DNA of 64,000 nt, from positions 62,001-126,000 of the forward strand of contig NZ_JAMTDQ010000029.1 of assembly GCF_023806635.1 (NCBI RefSeq), read 5' to 3'. Positions 18,829 to 29,682 of this stretch are shown piece after piece; position 1 is the first letter of the stretch, and each line of letters begins with the position of its first letter. A program made the position numbers and the translations under genes. The DNA comes from Accumulibacter sp. GTDB taxonomy: Bacteria; Pseudomonadota; Gammaproteobacteria; Burkholderiales; Rhodocyclaceae. The notes under the pieces are model-generated. The model was given only the letters and a program-made list of their open reading frames with translations, was not told the origin of the DNA and made no database searches.

Positions 18829-20573
18829 TCGCGCCGGGCCAGCGAGACGCTGAACATGCCCCAGTCGTCGATCCACTGTGCCAGCTTGCTGAAGCCGGCG
18901 ACCCGCACCAGTTCGTCGATCTCCGCCTGCGTCCGCCGCCGCATGATCCACGGCTGGTGGCCCCGATGGCTGGTCAGCGTGCGGGCGATCAGCTCGAGCT
19001 GTGGATGCCAGGGCTGGCCGGTGTAGATCAGGTAGCCACCGCGCTCGACGGCCTGCGCGAGTCCGCGCAGCGAACTGGCGACGAGCTGGTTGTCGGAGAA
19101 CAGTTCATAGAGGCCGGAAACCGTCACCAGGTTGGGCTGCGGTCTGATCGCCGCGAGCGCGGCCTCGGCGAAGGCGTCGCCGGTTTCGCAGCGGGCGATG
19201 CCGGCGAACCCCGCGGCTTCGAGCAGTGCCTGTGCCTGCGCCACGTTGGCCGCGTCGAGGTCGCGCAGGAGCAGCGACTGCGGTCGCTCGGGCAAGGCCT
19301 GCACGGCCTCGACGAGATAGCGCCCGTGCCCGGCGGCAGGGTCGAAGACACGAATCGGCCGGCCGGCGGCACGCAGCCGCGCGGCGGCATTGGCGATCGC
19401 CACCAGCAGGTGCGTGCGGCGAATGCGGATGCCGCGCCAGCCGATCGAGTCGAGATAGCCACGGTCGATCAGCCGGCCGAGCAGCAGTCGGCCACGCGCC
19501 TGATTGCGGTACACATGATCGAGGCTGCTGCCCGAATCGAAACCGGTCCTGAGGCCGGTGGCGATGCCTTCACTCAGCCGGCCGAGCGTGCGCATCGCCA
19601 GGCGGGTACCGGCAAAGCCGAGGCGGCGCGGCGAGAGCAGCGGCAGCGGTTGGCCAAGCCGCCGTTCCTCGTCGCGGGTATGGCCGAAGCGATCCGCCTG
19701 CAGCAGCGAGTCGGCGGCGGGTGGCGCCGCGAACATGCGCTCGATGAAGGCGCGGATCGCCGCCAGCGGCAGCCGGCGCTCGCGCTCGCCGAGCGTGTCG
19801 TGCAGGAACCCGGGCAGCAGGTGGCATTCCTTGACCGGCGAACCGAGACGTTCGAAGAAGCGCTCCTGCGGCCGGCGATGAACCACCCAGTCGTTGCCCG
19901 GGATCAGCAGTTGCAGCGGCACGCGGATCGCCTGCGCATCGGCGACCACCCGGTCGGCGGCGTCGGCGAGTTCGAGCAGGACACGCGCCGAGATGTTGCG
20001 GGTGATCAGCGGATCCTCGTCGTAGGAAGCGATGCGCTGCGGATCATGGGTGAGGAAGCGCGCCTTGACGTAAGAGGTGATGAAGAAGTTGCCGAACAAC
20101 CGCCGCATCAAGGCCAGCCCCGGACGTGCCAGCGGCACGTAGAGGCGGACCTCGAAGGCCGGTGCCGTGAGTACCAGGCAGCGCAGGCGCGGCGCGTAGT
20201 CGTGCACCCAGGTGGCGGCGATGACCGCGCCGACGCTCTGGCCGATCAGAGCGATGTCCTCGATGGCGATGCCGCAGACGTCGCTGACGTGCGTGACGAA
20301 GGCGTCGAGATCGCGGACGAGGGCGGCAAAGCCCGGGCTGTCACCGCGCGTACCGGGCGATCGTCCGTGGCCGCGCGCATCCCAGGCGAACAGGGCGAAC
20401 TCGTCGAGGCCGAGTTCGTCGACGACATGCTGCAGGCGTCCCGAATGCTCGTGACCCCGATGCAGCAGGATCAGCGCGCGCGCCGTGCTGCCGGCCTGCC
20501 TCGGTGGCCAGTGGCGATAGAAGAGGCGGCTGCCGTCGTGCGTCGTGAATTGTCCTTCCACTGCCTGGCGCAT
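18825..20573 (-). CDS. ynbC: Alpha/beta hydrolase - SAM methyltransferase fusion (YnbC-like)
   Basis: This 582-aa protein has an alpha/beta hydrolase domain (about residues 10-285, nucleophile motif GQSVGA, start of fold GHEHSGR) and a class I methyltransferase domain (about 330-582, glycine-rich FDPAAGHGRYLVEA). Length and domain order match E. coli YnbC (585 aa). A lysophospholipase-like activity coupled to head-group or acyl methylation is conceivable, but the substrate is not known. It lies 24 bases after ynbA and overlaps the start of ynbD by 4 bases. Confidence 0.9.
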   Translation of the reverse strand: MRQAVEGQFTTHDGSRLFYRHWPPRQAGSTARALILLHRGHEHSGRLQHVVDELGLDEFALFAWDARGHGRSPGTRGDSPGFAALVRDLDAFVTHVSDVCGIAIEDIALIGQSVGAVIAATWVHDYAPRLRCLVLTAPAFEVRLYVPLARPGLALMRRLFGNFFITSYVKARFLTHDPQRIASYDEDPLITRNISARVLLELADAADRVVADAQAIRVPLQLLIPGNDWVVHRRPQERFFERLGSPVKECHLLPGFLHDTLGERERRLPLAAIRAFIERMFAAPPAADSLLQADRFGHTRDEERRLGQPLPLLSPRRLGFAGTRLAMRTLGRLSEGIATGLRTGFDSGSSLDHVYRNQARGRLLLGRLIDRGYLDSIGWRGIRIRRTHLLVAIANAAARLRAAGRPIRVFDPAAGHGRYLVEAVQALPERPQSLLLRDLDAANVAQAQALLEAAGFAGIARCETGDAFAEAALAAIRPQPNLVTVSGLYELFSDNQLVASSLRGLAQAVERGGYLIYTGQPWHPQLELIARTLTSHRGHQPWIMRRRTQAEIDELVRVAGFSKLAQWIDDWGMFSVSLARRD

Positions 20574-20597
20574 GTCACTCCCCTCCGCTGCCTGTCG

Positions 20598-21218
20598 TCA
20601 CTGCTGCGCGCTGCGCTGCCCGGCGGCGATGCCGTGCCGGACCCGGTTGCCGATGGTCAGCACGAGCAGGACGCTGACGATCGCCAGAACCCAGGCGAGC
20701 CATGGACCCGGTGCGACGCCACCGCCGAGCAGCAGGCCGAGCGCACCGAAGGCCAGGGCGCGATCGCTCTTGCCCATCGGCCCGTCGTTGCGCCGCCCGT
20801 CGTCGTCGGCGGCCAGTACGGCCGCCATTTCGGCAACGTTCGCCAGCACGACGACGAGCACCGCGACTGCGCCGGTGGCTGCCGGCAGGAGGGCGAATGG
20901 CAGGTACAGGGCGGCATCCGCCAGCAGGTCGGCGAGTTCGTTCAGGCAGGCGCCGAGCCTCGACGCCTGGCCGAACTCGCGCGCCAGCAGGCCGTCGACC
21001 GCGTTCAGCGCCATGCGCAGCAGCAGCCAGCCGGGCAACAGCAGGAACCAGCCCAGCGCGCCGCGCGCCGCGGCCAGCGCCAGCCCGCCGCCGAGCAGCA
21101 GCGACGCGGCAGCGGTGGCGACCGTCACCTGGTTGGCGGTGACGCCGCCGGCGTGCAGGTGGCGTACCGCCGGGCGCAACAGCGCCTGGAAGCGCGGCTT
21201 CAGCGAGTAGAGCGTCAT
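20598..21218 (-). CDS. ynbA: CDP-alcohol phosphatidyltransferase (YnbA-like)
   Basis: The 206-aa membrane protein carries the CDP-alcohol phosphotransferase signature in altered form: NAVDGLLAREF then GACLNELAD. The first and third acidic residues of DxxDG...G-x3-D-x3-D are asparagine, while the second and fourth aspartates remain. The same Asn substitutions occur in E. coli YnbA as I recall it, which supports the name. It would transfer a phosphatidyl group from CDP-diacylglycerol to an unknown alcohol. It is the first gene of the four-gene ynb operon. Confidence 0.88.
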   Translation of the reverse strand: MTLYSLKPRFQALLRPAVRHLHAGGVTANQVTVATAAASLLLGGGLALAAARGALGWFLLLPGWLLLRMALNAVDGLLAREFGQASRLGACLNELADLLADAALYLPFALLPAATGAVAVLVVVLANVAEMAAVLAADDDGRRNDGPMGKSDRALAFGALGLLLGGGVAPGPWLAWVLAIVSVLLVLTIGNRVRHGIAAGQRSAQQ

Positions 21219-21318
21219 CGGTGGCTGCGGGCAGGTCGCCGCCCAGCAAACAGCATGCCGCCCGCAGGCGGCATCGGCGGCTGCCGGAGCCCCGCTGCCG
21301 GGGCCCCGTCTGGCTGCG

Positions 21319-22995
21319 TCAGAACTCGAAGTCCTCCTCGTAGAACTCGAGCGGGCCACGCGCCGCGGCACCCCGGTCCTGTTCGCCCTTGCGCAGCTCG
21401 ACGCGGCGAATCTTGCCCGAGATCGTCTTCGGCAGTTCGCCGAACTCGATCCGCCGCACGCGCTTGTACGGCGACAGCCGGCTGCGCAGGAAGACGAAGA
21501 TGTCGCGCGCCAGTTCGCGGCTCGGCTCATGGCCGGCGCGCAGCGTCAGGAAGGCTTTCGGCACCGCCAGCCGCAGCGGATCGGGGCTCGGAACGACCGC
21601 CGCTTCGGCGACCGCGTCGTGCTCGATGAGGACGCTCTCGAGTTCGAACGGGCTGATGCGGTAGTCCGACGCCTTGAAGACGTCGTCGGCGCGGCCGACG
21701 TAGGTGATGTAGCCATCGGCGTCGACGGTTGCCGTGTCGCCGGTGTGATAGAAGCCGTCGCGCATCACCTCGGCGGTCTTTTCCGGGTCATCGTCGTAGG
21801 CGATCATCAGTCCGATCGGGCGCTGCGCGAGGTCGAGGCAGATCTCCCCCTCTTCGGCGACGTGCCCGTCGACATCGACCAGCCGCACCTGATAGCCGGG
21901 CATCGGGCGGCCCATCGAGCCGAGCTTGACGACCTGGCCGGGCGAATTGCCGACCTGCGCCGTCGTTTCGGTCTGGCCGAAACCGTCGCGCAGCGTGATG
22001 CCCCAGGCTTCCTTGACCTGATCGATGACTTCCGAGTTGAGCGGCTCACCGGCACCGATCAGTTCGCGCACCTTCACCGGATACTTCTTCAGGTCTTCCT
22101 GGATCAGCATTCGCCAGACGGTCGGCGGCGCGCAGAGCGTCGTCACCGAGCAGCGGACCAGCGTTTCGAGGATCGCCGCGGCGGCAAAGCGGGCATAGTT
22201 GTAGATGAAGATCGTCGCGCCGGCGTTCCACGGTGCGAAGAAGCAGCTCCAGGCGTGCTTCGCCCAGCCCGCCGAGCTGATGTTCCAGTGCACGTCGCCC
22301 GGCTGCAGGCCGAGCCAGTACATCGTCGACAGGTGTCCGACGGGGTAGCTCTGCTGGCTGTGCAGGACGAGCTTCGGTTTCGACGTCGTGCCCGAGGTGA
22401 AGTAGAGCAGCTGCGGGTCGGTCGCTTTCGTCGGGCCGTCGGGCAGGAAGTCGGGCGACCCGCTGTAGGCCTGTTCGAGCTGCTGCCAGCCGGCGACGGC
22501 GCCGCCGACGGTGACCCGGGTGTAGGCGCCCGGCAGCCCGTCGAACTTGTCGGCGTGCGTGTGGCCGATGATCACGTGCCGGATCTGGCCGCGGTCGATG
22601 CGGTCGCGCAGATCATCCGGCGCGAGCAGGGTGGTGGCCGGCGACAGGACGGCGCCGAGCTTGATCGACGCCAGCATCGTGTCCCACAGCGGCACCTCGT
22701 TGCCGAGCATCATCAGGATGCGGTCGCCGCGGCGGACGCCCTGGTCGCGCAGCCAGTTGGCGACCTGGTTCGAGCGCCGCGACATGTCGGCGAACGACAT
22801 CTTCTGCTCCGAACCATCCTCGTTCACCACCCACAGCGCCGGCCTGTCGTTGCCGGCAGCCATCACGTCGAAATAGTCGAGCGCCCAGTTGAAGTCGTTG
22901 AGGACCGGCCACTTGAAATCCCGAAACGCCGTCTCGTAATCGGTGCGGTGGGCCTGAAGGAAATCGCGGGCCTGCACGAAGGCCGAATAAGACAT
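21319..22995 (-). CDS. AMP-forming acyl-CoA synthetase (ANL family)
   Basis: The 558-aa enzyme has the adenylation P-loop YFTSGTTSKPKLV, the motif DGFGQTETTAQ, and the C-terminal catalytic lysine in LPKTISGKIRR. It activates a carboxylic acid to acyl-AMP and then acyl-CoA. The length and overall pattern fit medium-chain or short-chain acyl-CoA synthetases rather than 650-aa acetyl-CoA synthetase. AAAGGAG lies six bases before the ATG. It is 100 bases upstream of ynbA on the same strand; cotranscription is possible but not evident. Confidence 0.9.
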   Translation of the reverse strand: MSYSAFVQARDFLQAHRTDYETAFRDFKWPVLNDFNWALDYFDVMAAGNDRPALWVVNEDGSEQKMSFADMSRRSNQVANWLRDQGVRRGDRILMMLGNEVPLWDTMLASIKLGAVLSPATTLLAPDDLRDRIDRGQIRHVIIGHTHADKFDGLPGAYTRVTVGGAVAGWQQLEQAYSGSPDFLPDGPTKATDPQLLYFTSGTTSKPKLVLHSQQSYPVGHLSTMYWLGLQPGDVHWNISSAGWAKHAWSCFFAPWNAGATIFIYNYARFAAAAILETLVRCSVTTLCAPPTVWRMLIQEDLKKYPVKVRELIGAGEPLNSEVIDQVKEAWGITLRDGFGQTETTAQVGNSPGQVVKLGSMGRPMPGYQVRLVDVDGHVAEEGEICLDLAQRPIGLMIAYDDDPEKTAEVMRDGFYHTGDTATVDADGYITYVGRADDVFKASDYRISPFELESVLIEHDAVAEAAVVPSPDPLRLAVPKAFLTLRAGHEPSRELARDIFVFLRSRLSPYKRVRRIEFGELPKTISGKIRRVELRKGEQDRGAAARGPLEFYEEDFEF

Positions 22996-23310
22996 CTCTG
23001 CTCCTTTCTTGTTGATCAAACCGCTTTCGTGCCGATCTCCGCCGGGACCCTTGCGGGCGTCCGCGCGTGCCGGCGTCTCTCCCCGGCGGCCTGGCTTCGG
23101 CAGCGCTTCCCGGTGGCGCACGATCCGCCGCCATCAGGCCGCTGTCGATTCCCTGCCGTGCCTTGCAGACCGGTATTGTAAGTGAGTTGCCACTCTCGCT
23201 GCCATCGTTGCGGGCGGCAGGCGCCAGGCACGGCGTTGCGCCGCGCGGGCGCCCGGCGGTGCGGCAGCAGCCGGGTCCTGTCTTGCTCGCCGGCGGCGTC
23301 GCGACGCGCG

Positions 23311-24474
23311 CTAACGGAGGTCGAATGCTGGTGGAAAATGGCCTTCCTCGACCTTGCGGGCGACCGCCTGGCCGATCTCGACCAGTTGCCGCATGTTCTT
23401 CGGCTGGTCCATCTCGCGCAGCGTCTGCGCGTCGGCATCGCTGTAATCCGGCCGCACGTTGGCACGCAGCCAGTCACCATCGAGATGGGCGTTGTAGCGC
23501 AGGTAGGTGAGCAATGGCAGTCCCCCGCCCGGATGGTCGGTGGCCAGGGTGCCGACCTCGCGATCGATCACCCGCGCCGTCGGGCTGACCGACATCCACT
23601 GCAGCAACTGCTCGTTGAGCGCCAGTGCGTCGTCCATCAGCGACGCCAGTCCCATGATCGCGTCGGCTGCCGCCAGTGCCTTCCTGTCCGAGTCATGGCT
23701 CGTCTCGTTGATGCCGGTGCCGCAGGAGACGAGCAGCAGCTTCTCTGCTCCGGCCGGCCACTGCAGCGCATAGCCGCGCAGCCAGGCGAGCATCAGCAAC
23801 TGCAGCGACGGGTTGTTGTGCGGGCTGACGCCGCCGTCGACGAAGACGCCGGCCTGATCGTTGCCGGCAGCATCGCGGCCGACGACCAGCTTCTCGGGAT
23901 CGAAGTAATGCGGAGCCGCGGTGCTCGCGCGAACGATCTGCCAGAGCAGGAACTCGCTGTTGGCGAGCGCTTTGCCACCCGGCCGCGGGCTGAAGTAGCG
24001 GCTGCGCGGGTTGTTGTGCACCACCCACGGGCTGCCGGTATCGAAGCGCTTGAGCATGATCGCCAGACCGGTACGGATGCGCGTCGGGTCGCCGAGCGTG
24101 ATGTCACCGAACTGGCGCTTGAGCGCTTTTTCGAGCGGCGCTTTCGAGAACTTGGCGCGCAGCAGCCCCCAGCGCAGCACGTCGGGGTCGAAGATGGCAT
24201 CGCCCAGCTCCTGGTAGAGGCGCTCGAGTTCCGCCGCCGACATGCCGGTCGCCAGGCCGGCAGCAAGGATGGCGCCCGTCGACGTGCCGCCGATGAGATC
24301 GAAGTAGTCGCAGAGGCGGAACGTCTCGTCACCGCCGGCACGCTCGCGCAGCAGGCTTTCGATCCGCTTCAGGATCTGGACGGTGAGGACGCCACGGATG
24401 CCGCCGCCGTCGAGGGCCAGGATTCGCTTCGGTCCGGGGCTGAAGAGATGTTCGTCGCGATTGGGTCGGGTCAT
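23311..24474 (-). CDS. Patatin-like phospholipase
   Basis: The 387-aa protein has the patatin hallmarks: oxyanion hole DGGGIRG, nucleophile elbow GGTSTG and the catalytic aspartate in FVDGGVS. No signal peptide is visible, so it is probably cytosolic. These Ser/Asp lipases release fatty acids from phospholipids or, in some bacteria, act on polyhydroxyalkanoate granules or in defence. Nothing in the neighbourhood favours defence. The start at 24474 is preceded by GAGG; in-frame ATGs at 24489 and 24555 are alternatives. Confidence 0.9.
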   Translation of the reverse strand: MTRPNRDEHLFSPGPKRILALDGGGIRGVLTVQILKRIESLLRERAGGDETFRLCDYFDLIGGTSTGAILAAGLATGMSAAELERLYQELGDAIFDPDVLRWGLLRAKFSKAPLEKALKRQFGDITLGDPTRIRTGLAIMLKRFDTGSPWVVHNNPRSRYFSPRPGGKALANSEFLLWQIVRASTAAPHYFDPEKLVVGRDAAGNDQAGVFVDGGVSPHNNPSLQLLMLAWLRGYALQWPAGAEKLLLVSCGTGINETSHDSDRKALAAADAIMGLASLMDDALALNEQLLQWMSVSPTARVIDREVGTLATDHPGGGLPLLTYLRYNAHLDGDWLRANVRPDYSDADAQTLREMDQPKNMRQLVEIGQAVARKVEEGHFPPAFDLR

Positions 24475-24707
24475 GGTTGCGGTCCTCATGGCTGTGGCGC
24501 ACTGGTTGCAGAAGGCTGCGGCGAAGGGGCCCGCAGATGGCCATTCTAAGCGCACTGCAGCGGTCCGCGTCGCCGTTTGCGGGGCAGCGCCGCAGCTTTC
24601 CCGCGCACCGGCCGCGGCGCCCCTCGAGTGGCGACGTCGGGCGACGCGGATCGGCGACGTGAATCGGCGGTCGGCAGCCGGGTCGGCGGCTGCTAGAATG
24701 CCGGCCC

Positions 24708-25779
<1,072 letters not shown>

Positions 25780-25787
<8 letters not shown>

Positions 25788-26424
25788 ACTGCGGCAGCAA
25801 CTGATCGATTGCGCCCGGCAGATGGCCGCTCTCGGGCTCAACCGCGGCACCGCCGGGAACCTCAGCGTGCGTCTGCCGCCGGCGGGCGAAGCGGCCTTCC
25901 TGATCACGCCCAGCGGCATGGCCTACGACGCGCTGCAGCCCGAAGACGTCGTCCAGGTGCGTCTCGACGGTGCCACCAGCGGTCGTCGCCTGCCGTCGTC
26001 CGAATGGCGCTTCCACCGCGACCTCTACGCCCGGCGCGCCGACGCCGGCGCCATCCTGCACGCGCATTCGCCCTTCGCCACCAGTCTCGCCTGCCTGCGC
26101 CGCGACATCCCGGCCTTCCACTACATGATCGCGCGTTTCGGCGGCGACAGCGTGCGCTGCAGCGACTACGCCACCTTCGGCACGCAGGAGCTGTCGGCGG
26201 CGGTGCTGCGCGCGATCGACGGGCGCTGCGGCTGCCTGCTGGCGAATCACGGCATGCTCGTCGTCGGCCGCGACCTGCCGCAGGCACTGGCGCTCGGCGG
26301 CGAACTCGAGGCGCTCTGCGAGCAATACTGGCGAGCCTGCCAGATCGCGCCACCGGTGCTGCTCGACGCCGCCGAGATGGCGCGCGTGCTGGCGAAGTTC
26401 GCCAGCTACGGGCAGCAGTCCTGA
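25780..26424 (+). CDS. Class II aldolase (5-methylthioribulose-/5-deoxyribulose-1-phosphate aldolase candidate)
   Basis: The 214-aa protein is a class II aldolase/adducin-type enzyme: GTAGNLSVR phosphate-binding loop, SSEWRFH with the catalytic acid, zinc histidines in LHAHSPFA and a third in ANHGMLVVG. The family includes L-fuculose-1-phosphate aldolase. Coupling to mtnA points to cleavage of 5-methylthioribulose-1-phosphate or 5-deoxyribulose-1-phosphate to DHAP and an aldehyde. AGGAGG precedes the ATG inside mtnA. MtnB dehydratase, a relative in the same fold, is the alternative. Confidence 0.87.
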
Positions 26425-26464
26425 ACGGCAGCGGCCCGGCTCACCGCGACCATCACCGGCTCGC

Positions 26465-28081
26465 ATGTTGCGTCTGAGCGAAATCCGCCTGCCGATCGAC
26501 CATGATGCAGCCGCGCTGCCGGCGGCGGTCGCCGCCCGCCTCGGTGTCGAGGCGGCCGAAGTCCGCTCGCTGGGCATCTTCCGGCGCAGCCACGACGCGC
26601 GTCGCAACGGCGCGCTCGCCTTCATCTACAGTGTCGATGTCGAGCTGGCTGACGAAGCGTCGGTGCTTGCCCGCCTCGCCGGCGATCTCCACCTGCAGCC
26701 GACGCCCGACATGCGCTATCGCTTCGTCGGCCATGCGCCGGCCGCAGCCGGCGAACGGCCGCTGGTCGTCGGCTTCGGCCCGGCCGGCATCTTCGCCGCG
26801 CTGATCCTGGCACAGGCGGGCTTCCGCCCGATCGTCCTCGAGCGCGGCAAGGCGGTGCGCGAGCGCACGCAGGACACCTGGGGGCTGTGGCGCCGCAAGC
26901 GGCTCGACCCCGAGTCGAACGTCCAGTTCGGCGAGGGCGGCGCCGGCACCTTCTCCGACGGCAAGCTCTACAGCCAGATCCGCGATCCCGGGCATTACGG
27001 GCGCAAGGTGCTCGAGGAGTTCGTCAAGGCCGGCGCGCCGGCCGAGATCCTCTACGTCAGCAAGCCGCACATCGGCACCTTCCGCCTCGTCGGCATGGTC
27101 GAGCGCATGCGGCACGAGATCGAGAGCCTCGGCGGCGAGGTGCGTTTCCAGCAGCGGGTCAGTGGTCTGCAGATCGACGACGGCCGCCTGCGCGGCGTGA
27201 CGATCGCCGACGGCGGCGCAGTGCGCGCCCGGCACGTCATCCTGGCGCTCGGGCACAGTGCCCGCGATACCTTCGCCATGCTGCACGCGGCGGGCGTCGG
27301 CATGGAGGCGAAGCCGTTCTCGATCGGTTTTCGCGTCGAGCACCCGCAATCGCTGATCGACCGCGCGCGCCTTGGGCCAAACGCCGGCCACCCGCTGCTC
27401 GGCGCCGCCGACTACAAGCTCGTCCACCACTGCCGCAACGGCCGCTCGGTCTACAGTTTCTGCATGTGTCCCGGCGGCACCGTCGTCGCCGCGACTTCCG
27501 AGGCCGGGCGGGTCGTCACCAACGGCATGAGCCAGTACTCGCGCAACGAGCGCAACGCCAACGCCGGCATCGTCGTCGGCATCACGCCGGCCGATTACCC
27601 CGGCGGGCCGCTCGCCGGCATCGAGCTGCAGCGGCAGCTCGAAGCGCACGCCTTCGCACTCGGCGGCGGCAACTACGAGGCGCCGGCACAGCTCGTCGGC
27701 GATTTCCTCGCCGGCCGGCCATCGACCCGGCTCGGCGGGGTGATCCCCTCGTACCAGCCCGGCGTCCGCCTGACCGACCTCGGCAGCGCGCTGCCGGACT
27801 ATGCGATCGCCGCGATCCGCGAGGCGCTGCCGGCATTCGATCGCCAGATCCGGGGGTTCGCGATGGCCGACGCGGTGCTCACCGGCGTCGAGACTCGCAC
27901 CTCGTCGCCGCTGCGCATCACCCGCGGCGACGACTGCCAGAGCATCAACCTCGCCGGCCTCTACCCGGCCGGCGAAGGCGCCGGCTACGCCGGCGGCATC
28001 CTCTCGGCGGCGGTCGACGGCATCCGCGTCGCCGAGGCGGTGACGCGCGCTCTGCTCGCGGCGGGGGAGGGGCGCGGCTGA
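26465..28081 (+). CDS. FAD-dependent oxidoreductase (COG2509-type)
   Basis: The 538-aa protein has an N-terminal accessory region (residues 1-95), the dinucleotide motif VVGFGPAGIFAALILAQAG (about 100-118) and the conserved FGEGGAGTFSDGKLY and GGNYEAPAQ motifs. It ends with LYPAGEGAGYAGGI, the second FAD contact. This is the uncharacterised NAD(P)/FAD dehydrogenase family COG2509. It follows the aldolase gene by 40 bases and could be in the same transcript. The substrate is unknown. Confidence 0.88.
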   Translation: MLRLSEIRLPIDHDAAALPAAVAARLGVEAAEVRSLGIFRRSHDARRNGALAFIYSVDVELADEASVLARLAGDLHLQPTPDMRYRFVGHAPAAAGERPLVVGFGPAGIFAALILAQAGFRPIVLERGKAVRERTQDTWGLWRRKRLDPESNVQFGEGGAGTFSDGKLYSQIRDPGHYGRKVLEEFVKAGAPAEILYVSKPHIGTFRLVGMVERMRHEIESLGGEVRFQQRVSGLQIDDGRLRGVTIADGGAVRARHVILALGHSARDTFAMLHAAGVGMEAKPFSIGFRVEHPQSLIDRARLGPNAGHPLLGAADYKLVHHCRNGRSVYSFCMCPGGTVVAATSEAGRVVTNGMSQYSRNERNANAGIVVGITPADYPGGPLAGIELQRQLEAHAFALGGGNYEAPAQLVGDFLAGRPSTRLGGVIPSYQPGVRLTDLGSALPDYAIAAIREALPAFDRQIRGFAMADAVLTGVETRTSSPLRITRGDDCQSINLAGLYPAGEGAGYAGGILSAAVDGIRVAEAVTRALLAAGEGRG

Positions 28082-28262
28082 GCATCGCGGGGCTGGCAAC
28101 GGTCTTGGTCGCGTTGTACCGCCTGCGCGGCGAACGGCACGCGATCAGCACGGCCGAAGCGCTGCGCCACCCGGAACCGGCGATGCTCAGCGGCGGGCTG
28201 CAGGCCGGGAGCGAGGGAAGCGACCTGCGGCATGCGCATCTCCGGGTGTGCCGAGTGTTCAT

Positions 28263-28438
28263 CCTAGATTCCTCTGTTAAGCCTTGACCGGATTTGATGA
28301 ACGCCAGATTTGGCAAGGCTTTGCGGCCGATTTTGGCAACTGCGCCACAGTTCCTTTTGGGTGTCCCAGAGACATTCGAAAAATCCAATCTTCATAGCAA
28401 CTTAGCTGCCATTCCTGGCTTCAACTGAGGAATCTAGG
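28263..28438. mobile_element. MITE-like element with IS1380-type ends
   Basis: A 176-base, AT-richer segment is bounded by terminal inverted repeats of about 21 bases: CCTAGATTCCTCTGTTAAGCC at the left (28263-28283), and at the right (28417-28438) a copy that in reverse complement reads CCTAGATTCCTCAGTTGAAG and on. The flanks carry a perfect 5-base direct repeat TTCAT at 28258-28262 and 28439-28443, the expected target duplication. No transposase fits inside. The CCTAGATTC ends recall the IS1380 family (for example ISEcp1). Confidence 0.8.
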
Positions 28439-28516
28439 TTCATGGACCACTGGTGGTGACAGCGACTCACCGGGGCCGCCGACGATCCACTGGCACTGAC
28501 GGCACGGTCGGGGAAT

Positions 28517-28945
28517 TCAGATCACGACGAGATGATGGCTTCTTGCCTCAGGTACCGCTTGCAGTGGGACCGCGCGATCCAGCGTCACCAGGCGGCCACC
28601 CTGCTGCACCGCCAGCGCCAGCAGATAAACGTCGCTCACCTGGCGGGAGCCGAGCACGGCAGTCCAGGCAATGCGTCCGCCATCGAGGATGCTCACGGCG
28701 TCCGGCCAGAAAACGTGATGGCTGGTCGCGCTTGCTGTGGCGAGGCGTTCGGCTATGGCCCCGGCAGGAAGTGGGTTGGGGTAGCCGGGTTGCGACATGA
28801 TCCGGATACAACCGTTCTCGGTCAGCGGGCACGACGCCCAGCCCGGCTGAATGTTCTCCTGCAGCCACGCCATCGCTCGCGCGTGATGCAGGTGATCGCT
28901 GTCCAGCAGGGCGATCAGCACATTCACATCGAGCAGGGCGCGCAT
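28517..28945 (-). CDS. vapC: VapC-type PIN-domain ribonuclease toxin
   Basis: The 142-aa protein is a PIN domain: acidic metal ligands are seen in ALLDVNVLIALLD, LTENGCIRIM, and the late VSDVYLLALAVQQGG and VTLDRAV. Such toxins cleave tRNA or rRNA in the cytoplasm. The ATG at 28945 overlaps the TGA of the upstream antitoxin gene, the usual VapBC coupling. It lies 79 bases from a MITE, at the edge of the accessory island. Confidence 0.9.
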   Translation of the reverse strand: MRALLDVNVLIALLDSDHLHHARAMAWLQENIQPGWASCPLTENGCIRIMSQPGYPNPLPAGAIAERLATASATSHHVFWPDAVSILDGGRIAWTAVLGSRQVSDVYLLALAVQQGGRLVTLDRAVPLQAVPEARSHHLVVI

Positions 28946-29193
28946 CAAACACCTTCCTCGTCTCGCAGCCGGTCGACCTGCTCGTTGGTGACCACTTTCC
29001 CCCGTGACGGGAAGGGGCGGAAACCATGGATGGCCGCCGGCTCGCTGGTGCTGCTGGTCGTCGAAGACGGCGATTGGGTCAGGGCCTGTCGCAAGAGCTG
29101 CGAAATCACCCTGCCGGCCGTCGTCCCACCGCGTCGGGCAAGCTCCTTGGCCGCCAGCAGAACATCATCTTCGATATCGACCGTGGTACGCAT
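28945..29193 (-). CDS. vapB: VapB-type antitoxin
   Basis: The 82-aa product begins MRTTVDIEDDVLLAAKELAR, a ribbon-helix-helix DNA-binding motif, and has a disordered C-terminal half that would wrap VapC. GAGGAGG lies six bases before the ATG at 29193, favouring it over upstream in-frame ATGs at 29199 and 29208. It probably represses its own promoter together with VapC. Confidence 0.87.
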   Translation of the reverse strand: MRTTVDIEDDVLLAAKELARRGGTTAGRVISQLLRQALTQSPSSTTSSTSEPAAIHGFRPFPSRGKVVTNEQVDRLRDEEGV

Positions 29194-29682
29194 CAGCATC
29201 CTCCTCACATCTGATGCGGCGATGCTAAAGTATCAGCGCGTCACACGCAAGGGACGATGCCAAACCCCATGGAACGAGGCATCACGGCCATGTCCTGACC
29301 ATTCCAACCCCCGCGCCCGAGCGTTCACGCCGGGCGCACTTCCTCCTGGATGAAACGCCACAGCGCTCCTTGTCCGCGATGCCCATCCCACTGCATCGCC
29401 CGGACAACACGAAGTCCGCTCCTTCGATGTCTTTCACCCCACCGCCACGGTATGATTGGACATGGTTGTCGCGACCGGATCCGCTGCCGGCCGATCCGCG
29501 CAGCGAGCGCTTTCCGGCGTGGCGAAGCGGGTCGCTGGTCTGCTCGGACTCGCGTGTCGGGGGCGCGAGCGAGCGGCGGCATCGCCCCCGGATCGACGAG
29601 TCGTGGCCTCGCAGCAAACCAGCACGATCGTGCGCACCCCGGGGGTGGGTGCGCGGGACGCTTACAACCGGAGCAGCACGGC
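29194..29682. other. Gap between vapB and the DUF4062 gene
   Basis: No gene is supported here. Open frames on both strands are short of recognisable domains and lack ribosome binding sites. The region must hold the vapBC promoter (leftward) and that of the DGR-containing run (rightward), but no clear promoter was identified. Confidence 0.4.
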
